Below are positions 47,601-58,132 of a DNA stretch of 64,000 bases, in pieces. Origin of the DNA: Asterella californica (taxonomy: Eukaryota > Streptophyta > Marchantiopsida > Marchantiales > Aytoniaceae); the NCBI GenBank assembly GCA_036924285.1, contig JAYKYS010000002.1, forward strand, positions 45,647,501 through 45,711,500, in the 5' to 3' direction. The notes below the pieces were generated by a model. It saw nothing but the letters and a program-made list of their open reading frames with translations, was not told where the DNA came from and did not search any database. Each line of letters begins with the position of its first letter. The first letter of the stretch is position 1. The position numbers and the translations under genes are program-made.

Positions 47601-49497
47601 GCTCACCCCGACGGCGCAGTCGTGGAAGGCGAGTCGCAGGAGAGAAGCAGGAGCTGTGATAATTTTGATCAAGTTCATCTGCGTGACGAAGGTGGTGGCG
47701 ACGATTTGCTCGACACCGGCACAACTACCGGCAAAGTAGTTCGCACTGAGCTGGGCCTGAATTCCGGGCAACTGCCAGCTCAAAGCTAGAGCGAGGACCA
47801 GAAACTCAGTGACTGCTCTCGCTGGAGCCATTGCGAGAGCGCTCACCTGCACGTCTCTGCTTGCAATTGCAGTGTGCACTTGAGTTGGGTAATGTCAGGC
47901 AGACGTGATCACTTCGAGGGATGCAAATGCAGATGCAGCGAGGAAGCGATGGAGGGAGGGAGTAGGGCGGCCGGGTGAGAATAGCGATAGTAGAATGACA
48001 AAATCCAGTGATCTAGCCTACCTGAGAGGGGAAGGAATCAGAAACTTCAGTGTACTGGTAGAGATGATTGGAGACTCAGTGCAGACTACAGAGCTGATAA
48101 AAGTCTGGGGCTCTGGACACTGATGAGCCAGTACTCTCCCATGATGCAGAGAAGCAAGCTAGACTGGGATAAATACTGTCAACTAGGAATGAAGACTGAA
48201 TGGACTGGGAGTAGGTGCTGTATTAAGGTACGGTAATGCAGTATCGAGGCTCATTACTGACACACGTTTTCTGGATCTCCAGATGAATTTGCAGTGGCTG
48301 TGCTGCATGCAACCGGTATTTCAGAAGTATCTTGCTAAGTTCTCTGGCTGTCGGAGGGCTTTACCGTACCCCGTGCTAAAAGAGGTCAGAAATGAGAAAC
48401 CTCTCTTGTAACGCGAGACCGTTGTCGGCCATTCTGTTTACGTTTCAACAAACTGGCATCTGGTTACTCTTCCTGTAACTTTCGACTTCTTTTAAAAGCT
48501 GCTTCCTGATATTCTACTCGTGCCTACTTCTGTTCTCGTCCTGTTGAGAGTTATGAGGTTGTAGCGTTGTCGGCGGTCCCGCCTCGTGGTGCCCTGATGA
48601 TTTATGGAGTTGAAGTATGCTGATTCAGAACTGTAAGATGTGTGTACACGGTAAGGTGTCGTTTGTTAAAAACGGTAGATTTCCGGCTGACGAGGAACTA
48701 AATCGACAAAAGTGTAGTTCCATCATCATCGTCTGGTGATTCCATTTTTTCACCACACGATGGAGTAACAGCACTAAATATCGGATCTTCCCGGCGAGCA
48801 TGTCTGTTGAACTCGTGTCGCTTGACAAAAAATATGCAAGTTGCATTGACCTGCGACGATCGGTCCATTGGCCTACGTAAAGTGCCAGCCTAATTCTTGT
48901 TCATAGTTTGTGAAGGGTGCAGAGCAAGCCGCTGGAGATCATTTACAAATCAAAAGCCATCTGGTGGGCGTCCCGGAGTAAGTCCGACCAGTTCTCTTGC
49001 TGCGTGACGGGACGAGTTTTGAATTCCAGTGCATAGCGTGAAACATCTTTACTGTCTGGTATTTTATTAATATAACATACAACGGTGAATAATAAATTGA
49101 TAAAAATATTAAAGATTGTCACAGACTTTCCTGCTTTATTAGTAGAGAACCGAGCTTTTCTTTTAGAAGGAAATCGTAGTACACACGCGGCTGCAAGCCC
49201 ATCTGTCCTGGTCGCTGTCACTATTGAAATTTGTGGCTCGTCCGTGTTCCTGTTTGTGTTCTCATCATTCCCAGCATTCAGTGGATCACGTTCTGGCAGT
49301 GCTCAATTTCCACGGTTAACTCCGGATCCACAAGAAAGCGCTTACTGTCAGTATCAGTTACTTGCTCTCTTCTCTCGTTATATTGTTTATTTTGACAATT
49401 TCGAAAAGAGCCGACAATTCCATGATTACTTCCACTACTCTCTCTGGGACCCATCATCGCCCACCTAAAACCAGAGTCACTACTCTCACTCTGAGAT
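44640..49497. repeat. segmental duplication, copy 2 (left part)
   Basis: 44640-44775 matches 21885-22020. The hairpin relic 46025-46075 and the 3' flank match copy 1. The peroxidase and its upstream DNA follow. About 49057-49173 is an AT-rich insertion of about 115 bp missing from copies 1 and 3. Several 60-117 codon ORFs between 44612 and 45958 overlap on both strands and none has a recognisable domain. The copy continues at 55607 after copia E. The 44155-44640 stretch to the left holds nothing I can identify. Confidence 0.7.
46332..47831 (-). pseudogene. class III peroxidase pseudogene (sister of 23495-24963)
   Basis: Exons 47831-47607, 47346-47151, 47024-46859 and 46732-46332 mirror copy 1, with intact splice sites and terminal stop. 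Exon 2 has 196 instead of 192 nt because CAAT is repeated (CAATCAAT at 47243-47250 on the plus strand). The frame shifts after LDVID and meets TGA at 47223-47221, after about 117 residues and before the proximal haem ligand. Otherwise distal R/H, all eight cysteine codons and the haem-ligand His are preserved, and differences to copy 1 are few (DLQGS for DSQGS, signal-peptide changes). The break is therefore recent. A sequencing error at this one site is the alternative. Confidence 0.85.
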
Positions 49498-49502
49498 TCT
49501 TC

Positions 49503-50621
49503 TGTTACGATGTAACAATGTATTGCAGCAAGAACCTAACACTCATAGCACACCCCCAACAAGGGAAGAAATGCTTCCAACAAGGAAAGAGGTTCTCGCG
49601 GCTTCTCCAAGAAGAACAAAAGAAGGAAAAGAAATATCACCAGAAGAACTAACACAGGGAGAATTGGCACCCACCCTTGATCGGGTTATTACAGAGTTTA
49701 AAACTGAAAAATACAAAAATGTAGGGAAAGGTGCAAACGTAGGGATTTGAAACTGGAATTCAACCAGAAGCAAGGTGAACATCGCTTTATAGGATATTCA
49801 CTTACATTCTAAACCCTAAATCTCTAATTCAAATTAGTGTCAAAATTTAAGGATCTGCAACGATCGAATGCTCGTAGTCCGGCTCTGCAATGCTGGTTTC
49901 TCTCAGCGCTGGCCTTCCCAAGAAACACTTTTACTCTTCGTCGGATGTCAAACTCTCTCCAGTTTATCGCATATGCTCCAATTTTCCTTGATAAGGATTG
50001 ACGTACGAGTACTTCGCAGATCTCTAATTCAAATTAGTGCTAAAACGTAATGATCTGCAACGATCGAACGCTCGTAGCTCGGCTCTGCAATGCTGGTTTC
50101 TCTCGGCGCTGGCTCTCCCAAGAAATGTAACCATCGCGATGATGCTCTTCGCTCTAGTTGCTTTCACACAGGATTCACGAAAAGCACGAAGGATTCACTT
50201 AAACGTCTCTGCTGTTGAGGCTGGTCACGGTCAGTAGACTGGTCCTGGTCACGCTTCAGTCAGTTCTGCTTGAACTGCAGTGCGAAGGGGAATCAATGAA
50301 TCTCAAGTATTGAACATGCACACTTTAACTCAGTGAAATACCCAAAACAATATAAGAGGTAACTAATAACAAGATACAAAATGAATCAGTATGTGGGGAC
50401 TGTTATCCGATATGTGGAAATTCTAGCTTTTTGAAGTCTTCCAATCCAGGACTATCGTAAATTCTCCAGTGTAACCTAGAGGTAGCGCTCTTCTCAATAT
50501 ATAGGGAAAGTAAAACACATTAGGAGTTGGGTCCGTAACTTAGATGTGCCCTAACTATATTAACTGTGTATGTGCAGGTTATCCATAGTAACTTCAAGAG
50601 CTTGTACTAAGTATATCAATA
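49503..50621 (-). repeat. copia E 3' LTR with internal 200-bp duplication
   Basis: It ends (minus sense) in ACATCGTAACA at 49503; the start near 50621 is set by homology to 55470-55601. A direct repeat lies inside: CTCTAATTCAAATTAGTG...CCCAAGAAA at 49821-49926 and again at 50023-50127. The split 5' LTR keeps only about 130 bp from each end, so about 0.8 kb was lost there. Confidence 0.7.
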
Positions 50622-50889
50622 GTCCACTCAAGCTCATATCAGTATTCTTAACACCTAGACATAATATGAAAATATCAAATTTATCTCTAAGTAAAGCTTT
50701 GATGAATATATCAGTATATCTAGGTACATATCTCAGATCTATCTCTCCAGACAATACTTTTTCTCCAATAAAATGATAATGGACCTCTATATGCTTGGTC
50801 CTAGCATGAAAAACAGGATTAGAAGTAAGTTTAATACTGCTGATATGGTCTATGTGTAAAACAACAGGATCAGAAAATTTCACATCCAT
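50560..50889 (-). pseudogene. copia E RNase H end
   Basis: HIDHISSIKLTSNPVFHART, KHIEVHYHFIGEKVLSGEID and a degenerate TDIFIKALLRDKF give the C-terminal part of copia RNase H. Its tail runs into the LTR start. Confidence 0.8.
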
Positions 50890-51319
50890 ATCTTTCAGTT
50901 TGGTGTGAAGCCAAACCGATTCCCAAGTGGCATTGGTGCCACCTCTTTATTCTGCTTTAGTCGATGACATAACAACTGTAGGTTGCTTCTTCGATTCTCA
51001 GCTAACAGCAGAGTCTCCAAGGCTGAAGACAAAAATCTTACGTAGATCTTCTATCTTGAGCACTTCTTGCCCAATCTTCATCAGTAAAATCATCTAACAA
51101 GAGAGAACCACATGCTACATAGTGAAGTCCATACTGGATTGTGAACTTCCAGTATCGTAGAATCCGTCAAACTGCATCAAGATGAGATTTCCTATGTGCT
51201 TGCATGAAATGACTAACTAGACCTACATCATAACTTAGATCAGGTCTAGTAATGGTCAAGTAGATCAAGTTGCCTACAATCTGTCTATAGAAATTTGGAT
51301 CTGTCAATAGCTCACCATC

Positions 51320-52113
51320 CTAAGCATTTAACTTCAGAGAAAACGGAAGAGGGGTAGAGATAGACTTACAAGCTGTCATCCTAAACTGTTCTAGCTTATT
51401 CAGAGCATACTGTCTCTGTAACAGCTCTGTATCACCTCCATCCTTGATGAACTCAATAGTTAGAAAGTACTTCAGTTCATCTAGATCTGTCATATCAAAC
51501 TCTTTTTTCAGCTGCTCCTTCACTTGCTTGATAAGGCTCTTAGAGGTACCATTGATAACAAGATCATCTACATAGATGATAATCATTATTTGTGTTATCA
51601 TCAACCTGCAAATAGTACCATGAGGAGTTTGAAGTACACAGACGAAAGCCAAGCAATAGTAGAAACAAGTTAATCTTGGCATTCTAAGCTCTTGGAGCTT
51701 GCTTAAGTCCAGACAAAGACTTCTGGAGTCTATAAACTTTATTTTGATATCTCTGGTCTTTGTATCCAAGGGGTCGCACCATGTAGACTTTCTCTTGCAA
51801 ATCTCTGTTTAGGAAAGCATTATTGAAGTCCATTTGATGCTTTGTCACTCTTTACTTGTAGCCAATGTCACAAGGGTGCGTATGGAAGCTATCTTGGCTA
51901 CTGGGCTGAAAGTTTCTTCAAAGTCAAGGTCATACTGCTCTGCATAGCCTTTAGCCACAAGACTCGCCTTGTGGTTGTAGACTGAACCATCCGAATTCCT
52001 CTTGTTCTTGTAAACCCATCTACAACCAATGGCTTTCTTACCATACGATAAATCAACCAACTCCCAAGTTTGCTGATGTGCAGAGTTGAAAGCTCAACTT
52101 GCATGGCTTGCAC
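51320..52113 (-). pseudogene. copia E reverse transcriptase
   Basis: KKAIGCRWVYKNKRNSDGSV, VAKGYAEQYDLDFEETFSP and IRTLVTLA (52060-51845) are followed by shifted frames ([23 protein letters not shown]). The catalytic strand MIIIYVDDLVINGTSK is in 51769-51320, then EFDMTDLDELKYFL. The YVDD is intact, but stops and frameshifts separate the blocks. Confidence 0.85.
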
Positions 52114-52637
52114 CCATTCTGCCTAATACATCGCCTCTTGAGAGAAGAGAATTCTATTCCTACTCATATACGACATTCACCATGAATGCATGGTGTTCAG
52201 CCAAGAAACTTTCACACTAAAAACTTTGAACAAGATGTCTCACTCTATTGGACCTCCACAAGTTAGATTGATCTAATGGTCTGATGGTCCAGGTATGGGT
52301 TTACCTAAGACTTGATATGGTTGAGAACTACTCACGTGGTCGTCACAGCGTTGCTCATGGATCATCTCCTCTAACACTAGAGAGCCGTTGGAATGTGCAA
52401 CCTCTGTAGATTGGACAACAAGTGGAGAGACCTTAACCATAGGTATAACAACTGCGGGACTTTGACCAGACCAAGGAGCATTGGATGAAATACAACACTA
52501 CCACTATCTGAACATGTGGCTTGAGTTGTTGTGGAACCATCCTGAACTGGTTGGATAGAGGATAGAAGAGAGAGCGAAACAGCAACAAAACCTAACCTAG
52601 CCTGATACCAGGATAACAACTCATCAAAACAAAATCT

Positions 52638-53283
52638 CTACTGATGAGCACTATATCCTTTCGTATCAAAAGCATAGGCTAAGAAGATACATTTCTCAGC
52701 TTTCAGGTCCAGCTTGCTGCGTGTTTCATCTGATTTATGTACAAAACATACCGAACTAAACACTTTGAAACTTGAGAGGTTTGGTTTCTTGTCTACCAAT
52801 ATCTCATAAGGGACCTTCTTATGTACCCATGCAGTTGGTGTACGGTTCATTAGGTAGGCAACATAAGCAACAACTTCCGTCCAATAACACTTAGGTATAG
52901 ACTTCTCATTCAGCATTGCACATGACCTCTTTCTTGATCCCATGCTCTTGCAAAAAGATATCAAAGTAGCGAGAGATGAACTCGTCTCCTCCATCCGAAC
53001 GGAGCCGTAGGATGTAATTGTTATATTACTTCTCAGCTAGGGTCTTGAATGATTGAAACACATCAAAGACGTCTTACTTGACCTTGAGGAAGTGGACCTT
53101 AGTAAATCAAGAGAAGTCATCTATGAACGAGACGAAGTACTGAGAACCATTCAAGCTTGCTTGAGATGCAGTCCATACATCAGAATGTATCAACTCCAAC
53201 ACCTTGGAGGCTCCAGTACCTTGATGACGAAATGGCTGCCTAACCTGCTTGCCAAACTGACAAGCTTCACAAATCTGAGATAG
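52638..53283 (-). pseudogene. copia E integrase, catalytic Glu deleted
   Basis: CEACQFGKQVRQPF, LELIHSDVWTASQ (first Asp) and LRLRSDGGDEFIS (second Asp) are readable at 53281-52980. The text then jumps from EHGIKK to AMLNEKSIPKCYWTEVV near 52930. This skips the usual PQQNG-x-x-E-R block of about 25 residues with the third catalytic residue. It continues KKPNLSSFKVFSSVCFVHKS to 52638. Confidence 0.8.
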
Positions 53284-53317
53284 GATATAGGAAATGTGAA
53301 CAGGGGAAGATCTATAA

Positions 53318-53998
53318 TTAATCTGATGTAAGTAAGATCTTCAACCGCTGATAGTTTATATAGTCTACTCTCTTATACCACATCTCCAAATCTGAGATTC
53401 CAGAAGTATGAACAAACATTGCAGCTTGAAGTTGAGGATGAACAACATCCGATTTGAACAACCTTCCTACTCTGGACCCTCTGACCATTACATTGTTATC
53501 ACTAGTTTCAACAAGACATCCATCGTTGTTGAACCAAACTGGATAACCTTGCTCCATCATCTGATCTATTTAAACTAGATTCCAAGTAATGGTGGGCACA
53601 TATAGTACATCTCTCAGAGCATAAGTGTTTGAAGATGCAACAAATAGAAGAACTGTACCCATATGTGTAATGTTGTGTTGGATATCATCACCAGTATAAA
53701 CTATTGCTGGTGTCTTCAATGGCTACTTCTGGTTGAATCATTCATCATGTTTTATCATTCACCATGTTCGATCATGTAGTTCGAAGCTCCAAATCAATAA
53801 ACCACTCATCAGCAAGTTTGCTCATGAAAACCATGACATATGTCATCATCAGAAGACTACCATCTGAAAAAAGTTCCTCCATGGACACATAGTTTTGCTG
53901 TGGAAGCTTGCCAAACCTGACGTCTACTTGCCTCTTGAAGCAGGTCTTGATCACATGACCTTTGGTTTTGCAGTATGCACAGAACCGTTGCTCACCCC
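53318..53998 (-). pseudogene. copia E zinc knuckle, protease and pre-integrase region
   Basis: The knuckle CAYCKTKGHVIKTC is at about 53978-53937. The protease active site WFID(S)GASN is at about 53800-53770 with one base lost, so the frame reads DLELRTT. YPVWFNNDGCLVETSDNN and the GAG_pre-integrase piece MWYKRVDYINYQRLK (53560-53318) follow. Confidence 0.75.
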
Positions 53999-53999
53999 G

Positions 54000-55469
54000 T
54001 CTTTAGCTTGCTGTTCCTTTGGTGATATTTCTCTTCCTTCTTTTGTTCCTCTTGTGAGAATGCTGCAAGAGCCTTCTTCCTTGTTGGAAGCTTTTCTTCT
54101 CTTGTTGGAGTGGTGCTGTGAATGTTAGGTTCTTGCTGTCATACATCGTAACATGGTATCAGAGCTTGAGTGAAGAAATTAGAGATTGGAGGCATACAGA
54201 AGACTTGGATTGCAAGTGGAGGTGCTGCAATTTTCGCACAAGGAGATTTCTTTGAAGGCTAAAACCCTAATAGGCGTCCTTGCTATTTGGAGCTATTTTT
54301 GAAGATCCAAACATCATTTTTCTGGTGCAGCAAGGAGTGACATCACTGGTGACAAATTTTGAACTTTCGAATTGTCCTACATGTTGTGTTTGTTGTATAT
54401 TTTTGTGAGTTTTTAACAATTTGAGTCGGTCACACGCTTTGACTGCATTTTTTAAGGTCTTCGACGCATTTTTAGCCAAATCGGACGAAATCATCTTGGT
54501 ATTGAAAGGTTAAGCCTCGTGTACTGATTTCACAAGGTCTAGAAGAGGAAATTTTTTGGAGCCATTCCGAGCTACTTCATTTTAGGACATACAGTCAACC
54601 GTACTTTGATCACGTATTTGAGGATGTAGATGACGTTTTCTAGACATTCTAACAATTTGGATCACACATACTTATGTCCAAACCTATATCTATATGATCT
54701 TAGAATCGACATTTCTATTACTTTGTGAAATTTTGATCTGTTCTGAGACACTGTTTGTATCTTCAATTCTTATGTCTAACCCACCATGAGTAAAATAGAT
54801 ACGTTTCAGCCAAAAATAACTACTCCATATAGAAGTATCGCATGTCCGTTTCTGGAAAAGTCAATGTCTGTTCGGCTTGGTCATAGAGAAAGAAGCGAAA
54901 CCTGTTGGAGCTGATACAGATCTTGATGTAGATGCATGGAACAAACGAGCTTGTCAAGCTATGCATTATCTTTTTCTGTGTGTCTCACCTTCCATGTTTG
55001 ATTACATACAGTTTGTTGACACCTCTAGGAGATTTGGGGACACTGGCTAATGTTTTCTAGACATCTATCAAAGCTCGTAAGTTACAACTCAAGCAGCAAC
55101 TCTTGGATGTTAAGAAGAGTTCATTGAGCATTACAAACTATGTCTACCAGGTGTGAGGTCTAGTTGAACAGCTTAACAGCACAGGTGTGAAAGTGGAGGA
55201 TGATGATCTCATCCTACACACCATTAATGATCTTAGAGTACAAACCTCTCGAGACCTCCATTGCTATCAGGGATATTTTTCTAAATTTCAATGAGTTGAT
55301 TCCTATGTTAATGTCAGAAGAGATTTGTCTTAAGACAAAGATGGTTCCGTCTCATCACAAGAGCAAGCTTTCTTTGCTGGCAAGGGACGAGAAACAAACT
55401 TCGGTGATAGAGATAAGAACCAATTTGGTTTTTCTGATCGAGGTCAGTTCTATGAGCAACAACAGAACC
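54000..55469 (+). repeat. inverted block inside copia E: LTR end, primer site, leader, gag
   Basis: In plus orientation, opposite to the rest of the element: LTR end (about 54010-54153, ...CATCGTAACA), primer site TGGTATCAGAGC (54154-54165), leader, then gag. Gag reads VDAWNKRACQAMHYLFLCVS (54930), KLQLKQQLLDVKKSSLSITN (55085), GLVEQLNSTGVKVEDDDLIL (55165) and DRGQFYEQQQN (55440), with stops. At 55470 it abuts the start of the LTR in minus orientation. Confidence 0.8.
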
Positions 55470-55606
55470 TTCTCAATATATAGAGAGAGTAAAACACATT
55501 AGGGGTTGGATCTCAGTAACTTAGATGTGCCCTAAGTATACTAATTTCTATGTACATATTATACACAATAGCTTCAATCACATGTATGACGTATATCAAC
55601 ATCTTC

Positions 55607-56118
55607 CACTACGTATACGATTCACCATCGAAGTTTTATCAGTGTGGTATGCGTTGCTCGTGTTGTATACCGTCTTTGCAGAGTTAATTACGCATGCATT
55701 ATTATGCGCCTCTTCTCGGTGCTATCGCTCACTCCAATTCAATTACGGAGCGCCTAGGCCTTAGTTATGACTCGAAGTGGCGTCTTGGAATCCTGCAGTC
55801 CTTGAAACTGTTGCTCGTTTCTTTCACGCCAAACGAAACATGTATAACTGATAACCAGCATCAAGGCCACTGGGTCACCTGCCGGCTGTATGATGGCGTC
55901 GTCGAACGACGGAAACAAGGTTCTGCCTAGTATATACTTGTTAAACATTACGATAAAAGTGGAAGGTGGTCTTTCCAGTAAATTGTTTCTTTGCTGAGGG
56001 ATATGCTTATCCAAAACTTTCTATCCATGACCATGCTAAGTCACTGTGTACGGAACAGGTGGCCGCGCTTGCATATATTACTGTGGAGTTATGACGACAG
56101 TTGAGTCTCTCATATGAC
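55607..56118. repeat. segmental duplication, copy 2 (right part)
   Basis: Continuation of copy 2 beyond copia E, homologous to 42540-43080 in the third copy, ending where the LTR of copia C starts. Non-coding as far as I can see. Confidence 0.7.
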
Positions 56119-56467
56119 TGTGGGAAATATAACGTCGAGATGCAACTGTAGTTCTCAGCAAGTATTCACTTACTCTCAGTCTTCTTGAATTCCTTTCTTT
56201 CTTCTTGATTCCATACACTCCGAATGATCAGACTCAGCGTTATGTTAGTTCTTTAAAGAGACAGTTCAATCGTTTCTTTCTTTATCCTCGTCCGATCCAC
56301 TATCACCAAATTCCTTCGTTGATATCTAAGTTTCTAACACTGTATAAAGTCTGATCATTCGATCCTGAGTTATGATGAAGTTTTCTCTGAACCTCTCGCA
56401 TACTTGCTTCAGTCTAGACAGCATTCTCCACATTATCGTTCAGTGCAGGCTGTATTAGATTTTATCA
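56119..56467 (+). repeat. copia C 5' LTR (candidate limits)
   Basis: It starts TGTGGGAAATATAAC where homology to the duplicated host DNA ends, and ends TTTTATCA directly before the primer site. Its partner is outside the window, so the left limit is inferred. Confidence 0.65.
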
Positions 56468-56479
56468 TGGTATCAGAGC
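56468..56479 (+). other. copia C primer binding site (tRNA-iMet)
   Basis: TGGTATCAGAGC, identical to the primer sites of copia B and E. Confidence 0.95.
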
Positions 56480-56575
56480 AGGTTGTTGTCTAAGTGACGA
56501 GTAGGTTATGATGACGACAGTGAGTGATAATTTACTTTCAGAGAATCATAAGCTAGATAGTCGTAACTATCCGAT

Positions 56576-58132
56576 ATGGAAATTTTGAGTACACACCCCT
56601 TTTATCACCTTTTTTGGCGGGAGTCGGATTCGAACCCACAACATTCAGATTATGAGCCTGACGAGTTAGCACTTACCCGCGAACAGCCAACAAAAAAAGA
56701 AGCGATACTTGCAAATTATGATCTGTGGGACATAGTTACTGGAGAGGAACTGCAGCCTGATGCAGCAGTAGTTCCTATCATAGCGAAGGCTTGGGGAAAG
56801 AGAGACCAGCAGGCCATGTCAATTATTAAGATGACTATCAAGGACAGTGAGATAGTTCACATCAGTGCCGTGAAGACCTCTAAGCAAGCTTGGGATCTGT
56901 TCAGCAAGAAACATGAATTTGCATCGAGAGGAAGGAGATGGATCATCAGACAAAAACTGAACAACCTCTGGATGCAAGGAGGAACTTCGATGGAGGTTCA
57001 TTTCACAACCATCAAGACGTTGGTGGAAGAACTCTCGAATCTAGGAGGAACGACAGACGACGAGGATCTGATCCTATTGATTCTTCAAAGCTTCCCACCT
57101 GCCTATGATAGTTTTGTTAAAGCTGTTGATGTAAGAAAGGATGCCGTGACCTTCAGTGAATTACAAAGTCTTGCATTACAGGAAGAGATGAACTTGGAAG
57201 TGCGGAACTTGCAGCTAAGCAACGACAATGCATCTGAACGAGCACTGCTAGCGGGCAGAAACTCCGATCGTGTCAAGAGAAACCGAGAAAATGAAGATTT
57301 TCTCCATCGGAGAACAAAATCAAATCAGATCGATGGGCAGAGAAATCAGGTGACAGGTCAAACCATTTACAAGAAAAAGAAAGGACGTTGTAACTACTGC
57401 AAGATTCCTAGTCATTTTGCCTATGAATGTAGTCAGAAAGCATGGAACGAACGACAAAGAAATGAGGAGACGTCCAACAGAAAGAACTCTGGTAACTTGG
57501 CAAAAACGATGTATGAAGAGCGTATTGGAAACAACGACCAACATCTTTTCTTCACTGCACTAGTAGCTGCAGATTCGAATGAAGGTTGGTGGATTGACTC
57601 TGGTGCGTCAAATCACATTACAGCCCGAAGAGAGTGGTTCGAAGATTATCAGCCGATGAATAAATGTCTCATGATGGGAATGGGAGATGGAAAGACGTAT
57701 GAGGTAAGAGGTTCTGGTGATATCCGAGTGCGCCTACCTTCTGGCCAAACACGAAAAATTCAAGAAGTTTGGCATGTTCCTTGTATAGTGCATAACCTCT
57801 TGAGTGTTGGAAAAATCACAGAGACAGGTCTCGGAGTTACTTTTGATAAGATCGGCTGTAGAGTGCATGATATGAAAGATCAGAATCATATTATTGCAAC
57901 AGGAGTGAAGAAGAGGAGACTGTACGAGTTAAGAGCAGATATTTCTACAACACCGATGTTAAGTGCATTACAAGATGATGATGTTTTATGGCATCACAGG
58001 CTCGGACATCTTCACTATGATCAAATATGTAGACTAGCCAAAGAAGATATGGTAACTGGTCTACCTAAGCTACAGTCTGAAACAAGGATTTGTGAAGTCT
58101 GTCTCAGAAACATACGAGACGTAAATTTGTGA
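56576..58132 (+). CDS. copia C Gag-protease-pre-integrase ORF with tRNA-derived N-terminus
   Basis: 518 codons, uninterrupted. The original gag frame (KLDSRNYPIWKF at about 56550) stops at an insertion. A new ATG at 56576, in another frame, reads through the insertion (residues about 5-40, including ESDSNPQHSDYEPDELAL) and joins the normal gag at AILANYDLWDIVTGEE. Then come the UBN2 gag domain (SIIKMTIKDSEIVHISAVKT, LILLILQSFPPAYDSFVKAV), zinc knuckle CNYCKIPSHFAYEC (from residue 272), protease WWIDSGASNHI (Asp 341) and finger start LWHHRLGHL...CEVCLRN. It ends at 58132 because of a one-base loss. Whether it is expressed is unknown. Confidence 0.8.
   Translation: MEILSTHPFYHLFWRESDSNPQHSDYEPDELALTREQPTKKEAILANYDLWDIVTGEELQPDAAVVPIIAKAWGKRDQQAMSIIKMTIKDSEIVHISAVKTSKQAWDLFSKKHEFASRGRRWIIRQKLNNLWMQGGTSMEVHFTTIKTLVEELSNLGGTTDDEDLILLILQSFPPAYDSFVKAVDVRKDAVTFSELQSLALQEEMNLEVRNLQLSNDNASERALLAGRNSDRVKRNRENEDFLHRRTKSNQIDGQRNQVTGQTIYKKKKGRCNYCKIPSHFAYECSQKAWNERQRNEETSNRKNSGNLAKTMYEERIGNNDQHLFFTALVAADSNEGWWIDSGASNHITARREWFEDYQPMNKCLMMGMGDGKTYEVRGSGDIRVRLPSGQTRKIQEVWHVPCIVHNLLSVGKITETGLGVTFDKIGCRVHDMKDQNHIIATGVKKRRLYELRADISTTPMLSALQDDDVLWHHRLGHLHYDQICRLAKEDMVTGLPKLQSETRICEVCLRNIRDVNL
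56616..56681 (-). tRNA. organelle-type tRNA-Met(CAU)-like insertion, probably a pseudogene
   Basis: On the minus strand 66 nt fold as a tRNA. The acceptor is CGCGGGT/TCCCGCC, unpaired at 1-72 as in bacterial-type initiators. The anticodon arm is TCAGG-CTCATAA-TCTGA with anticodon CAT, and the T-arm is GTGGG-TTCGAAT-CCGAC with one mismatch. The D-loop is shorter than usual. By memory it resembles plant mitochondrial trnfM, not the cytosolic iMet that primes this element. No encoded CCA. It sits inside copia C gag, so it is an insertion of organellar or tRNA-derived DNA; function as a tRNA is doubtful. Confidence 0.6.

Larger units (their letters stand above)
49503..55601 (-). mobile_element. 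copia E: Ty1/copia element with internal inversion
   Basis: Bounded by target duplication TCTTC (49498-49502, 55602-55606). The empty-site order is confirmed by the third copy, where GAATCTTCCAGTACGG runs through. On the minus strand, from right to left: LTR start (55601-55470), an inverted block (about 54000-55469, plus orientation), zinc knuckle, protease, integrase, RT, RNase H and the 3' LTR (50621-49503). The inverted block contains the end of the 5' LTR, the primer site and gag. The element cannot move now, and coding is heavily broken. Confidence 0.85.

Noticed and set aside
54154..54165. Plus-strand primer site and gag read as a separate plus-strand copia element
   Set aside because: It has no target duplication of its own. 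Its LTR end matches the 3' end of the minus element, and TCTTC bounds the whole 49503-55601, so an inversion within one element explains it better.
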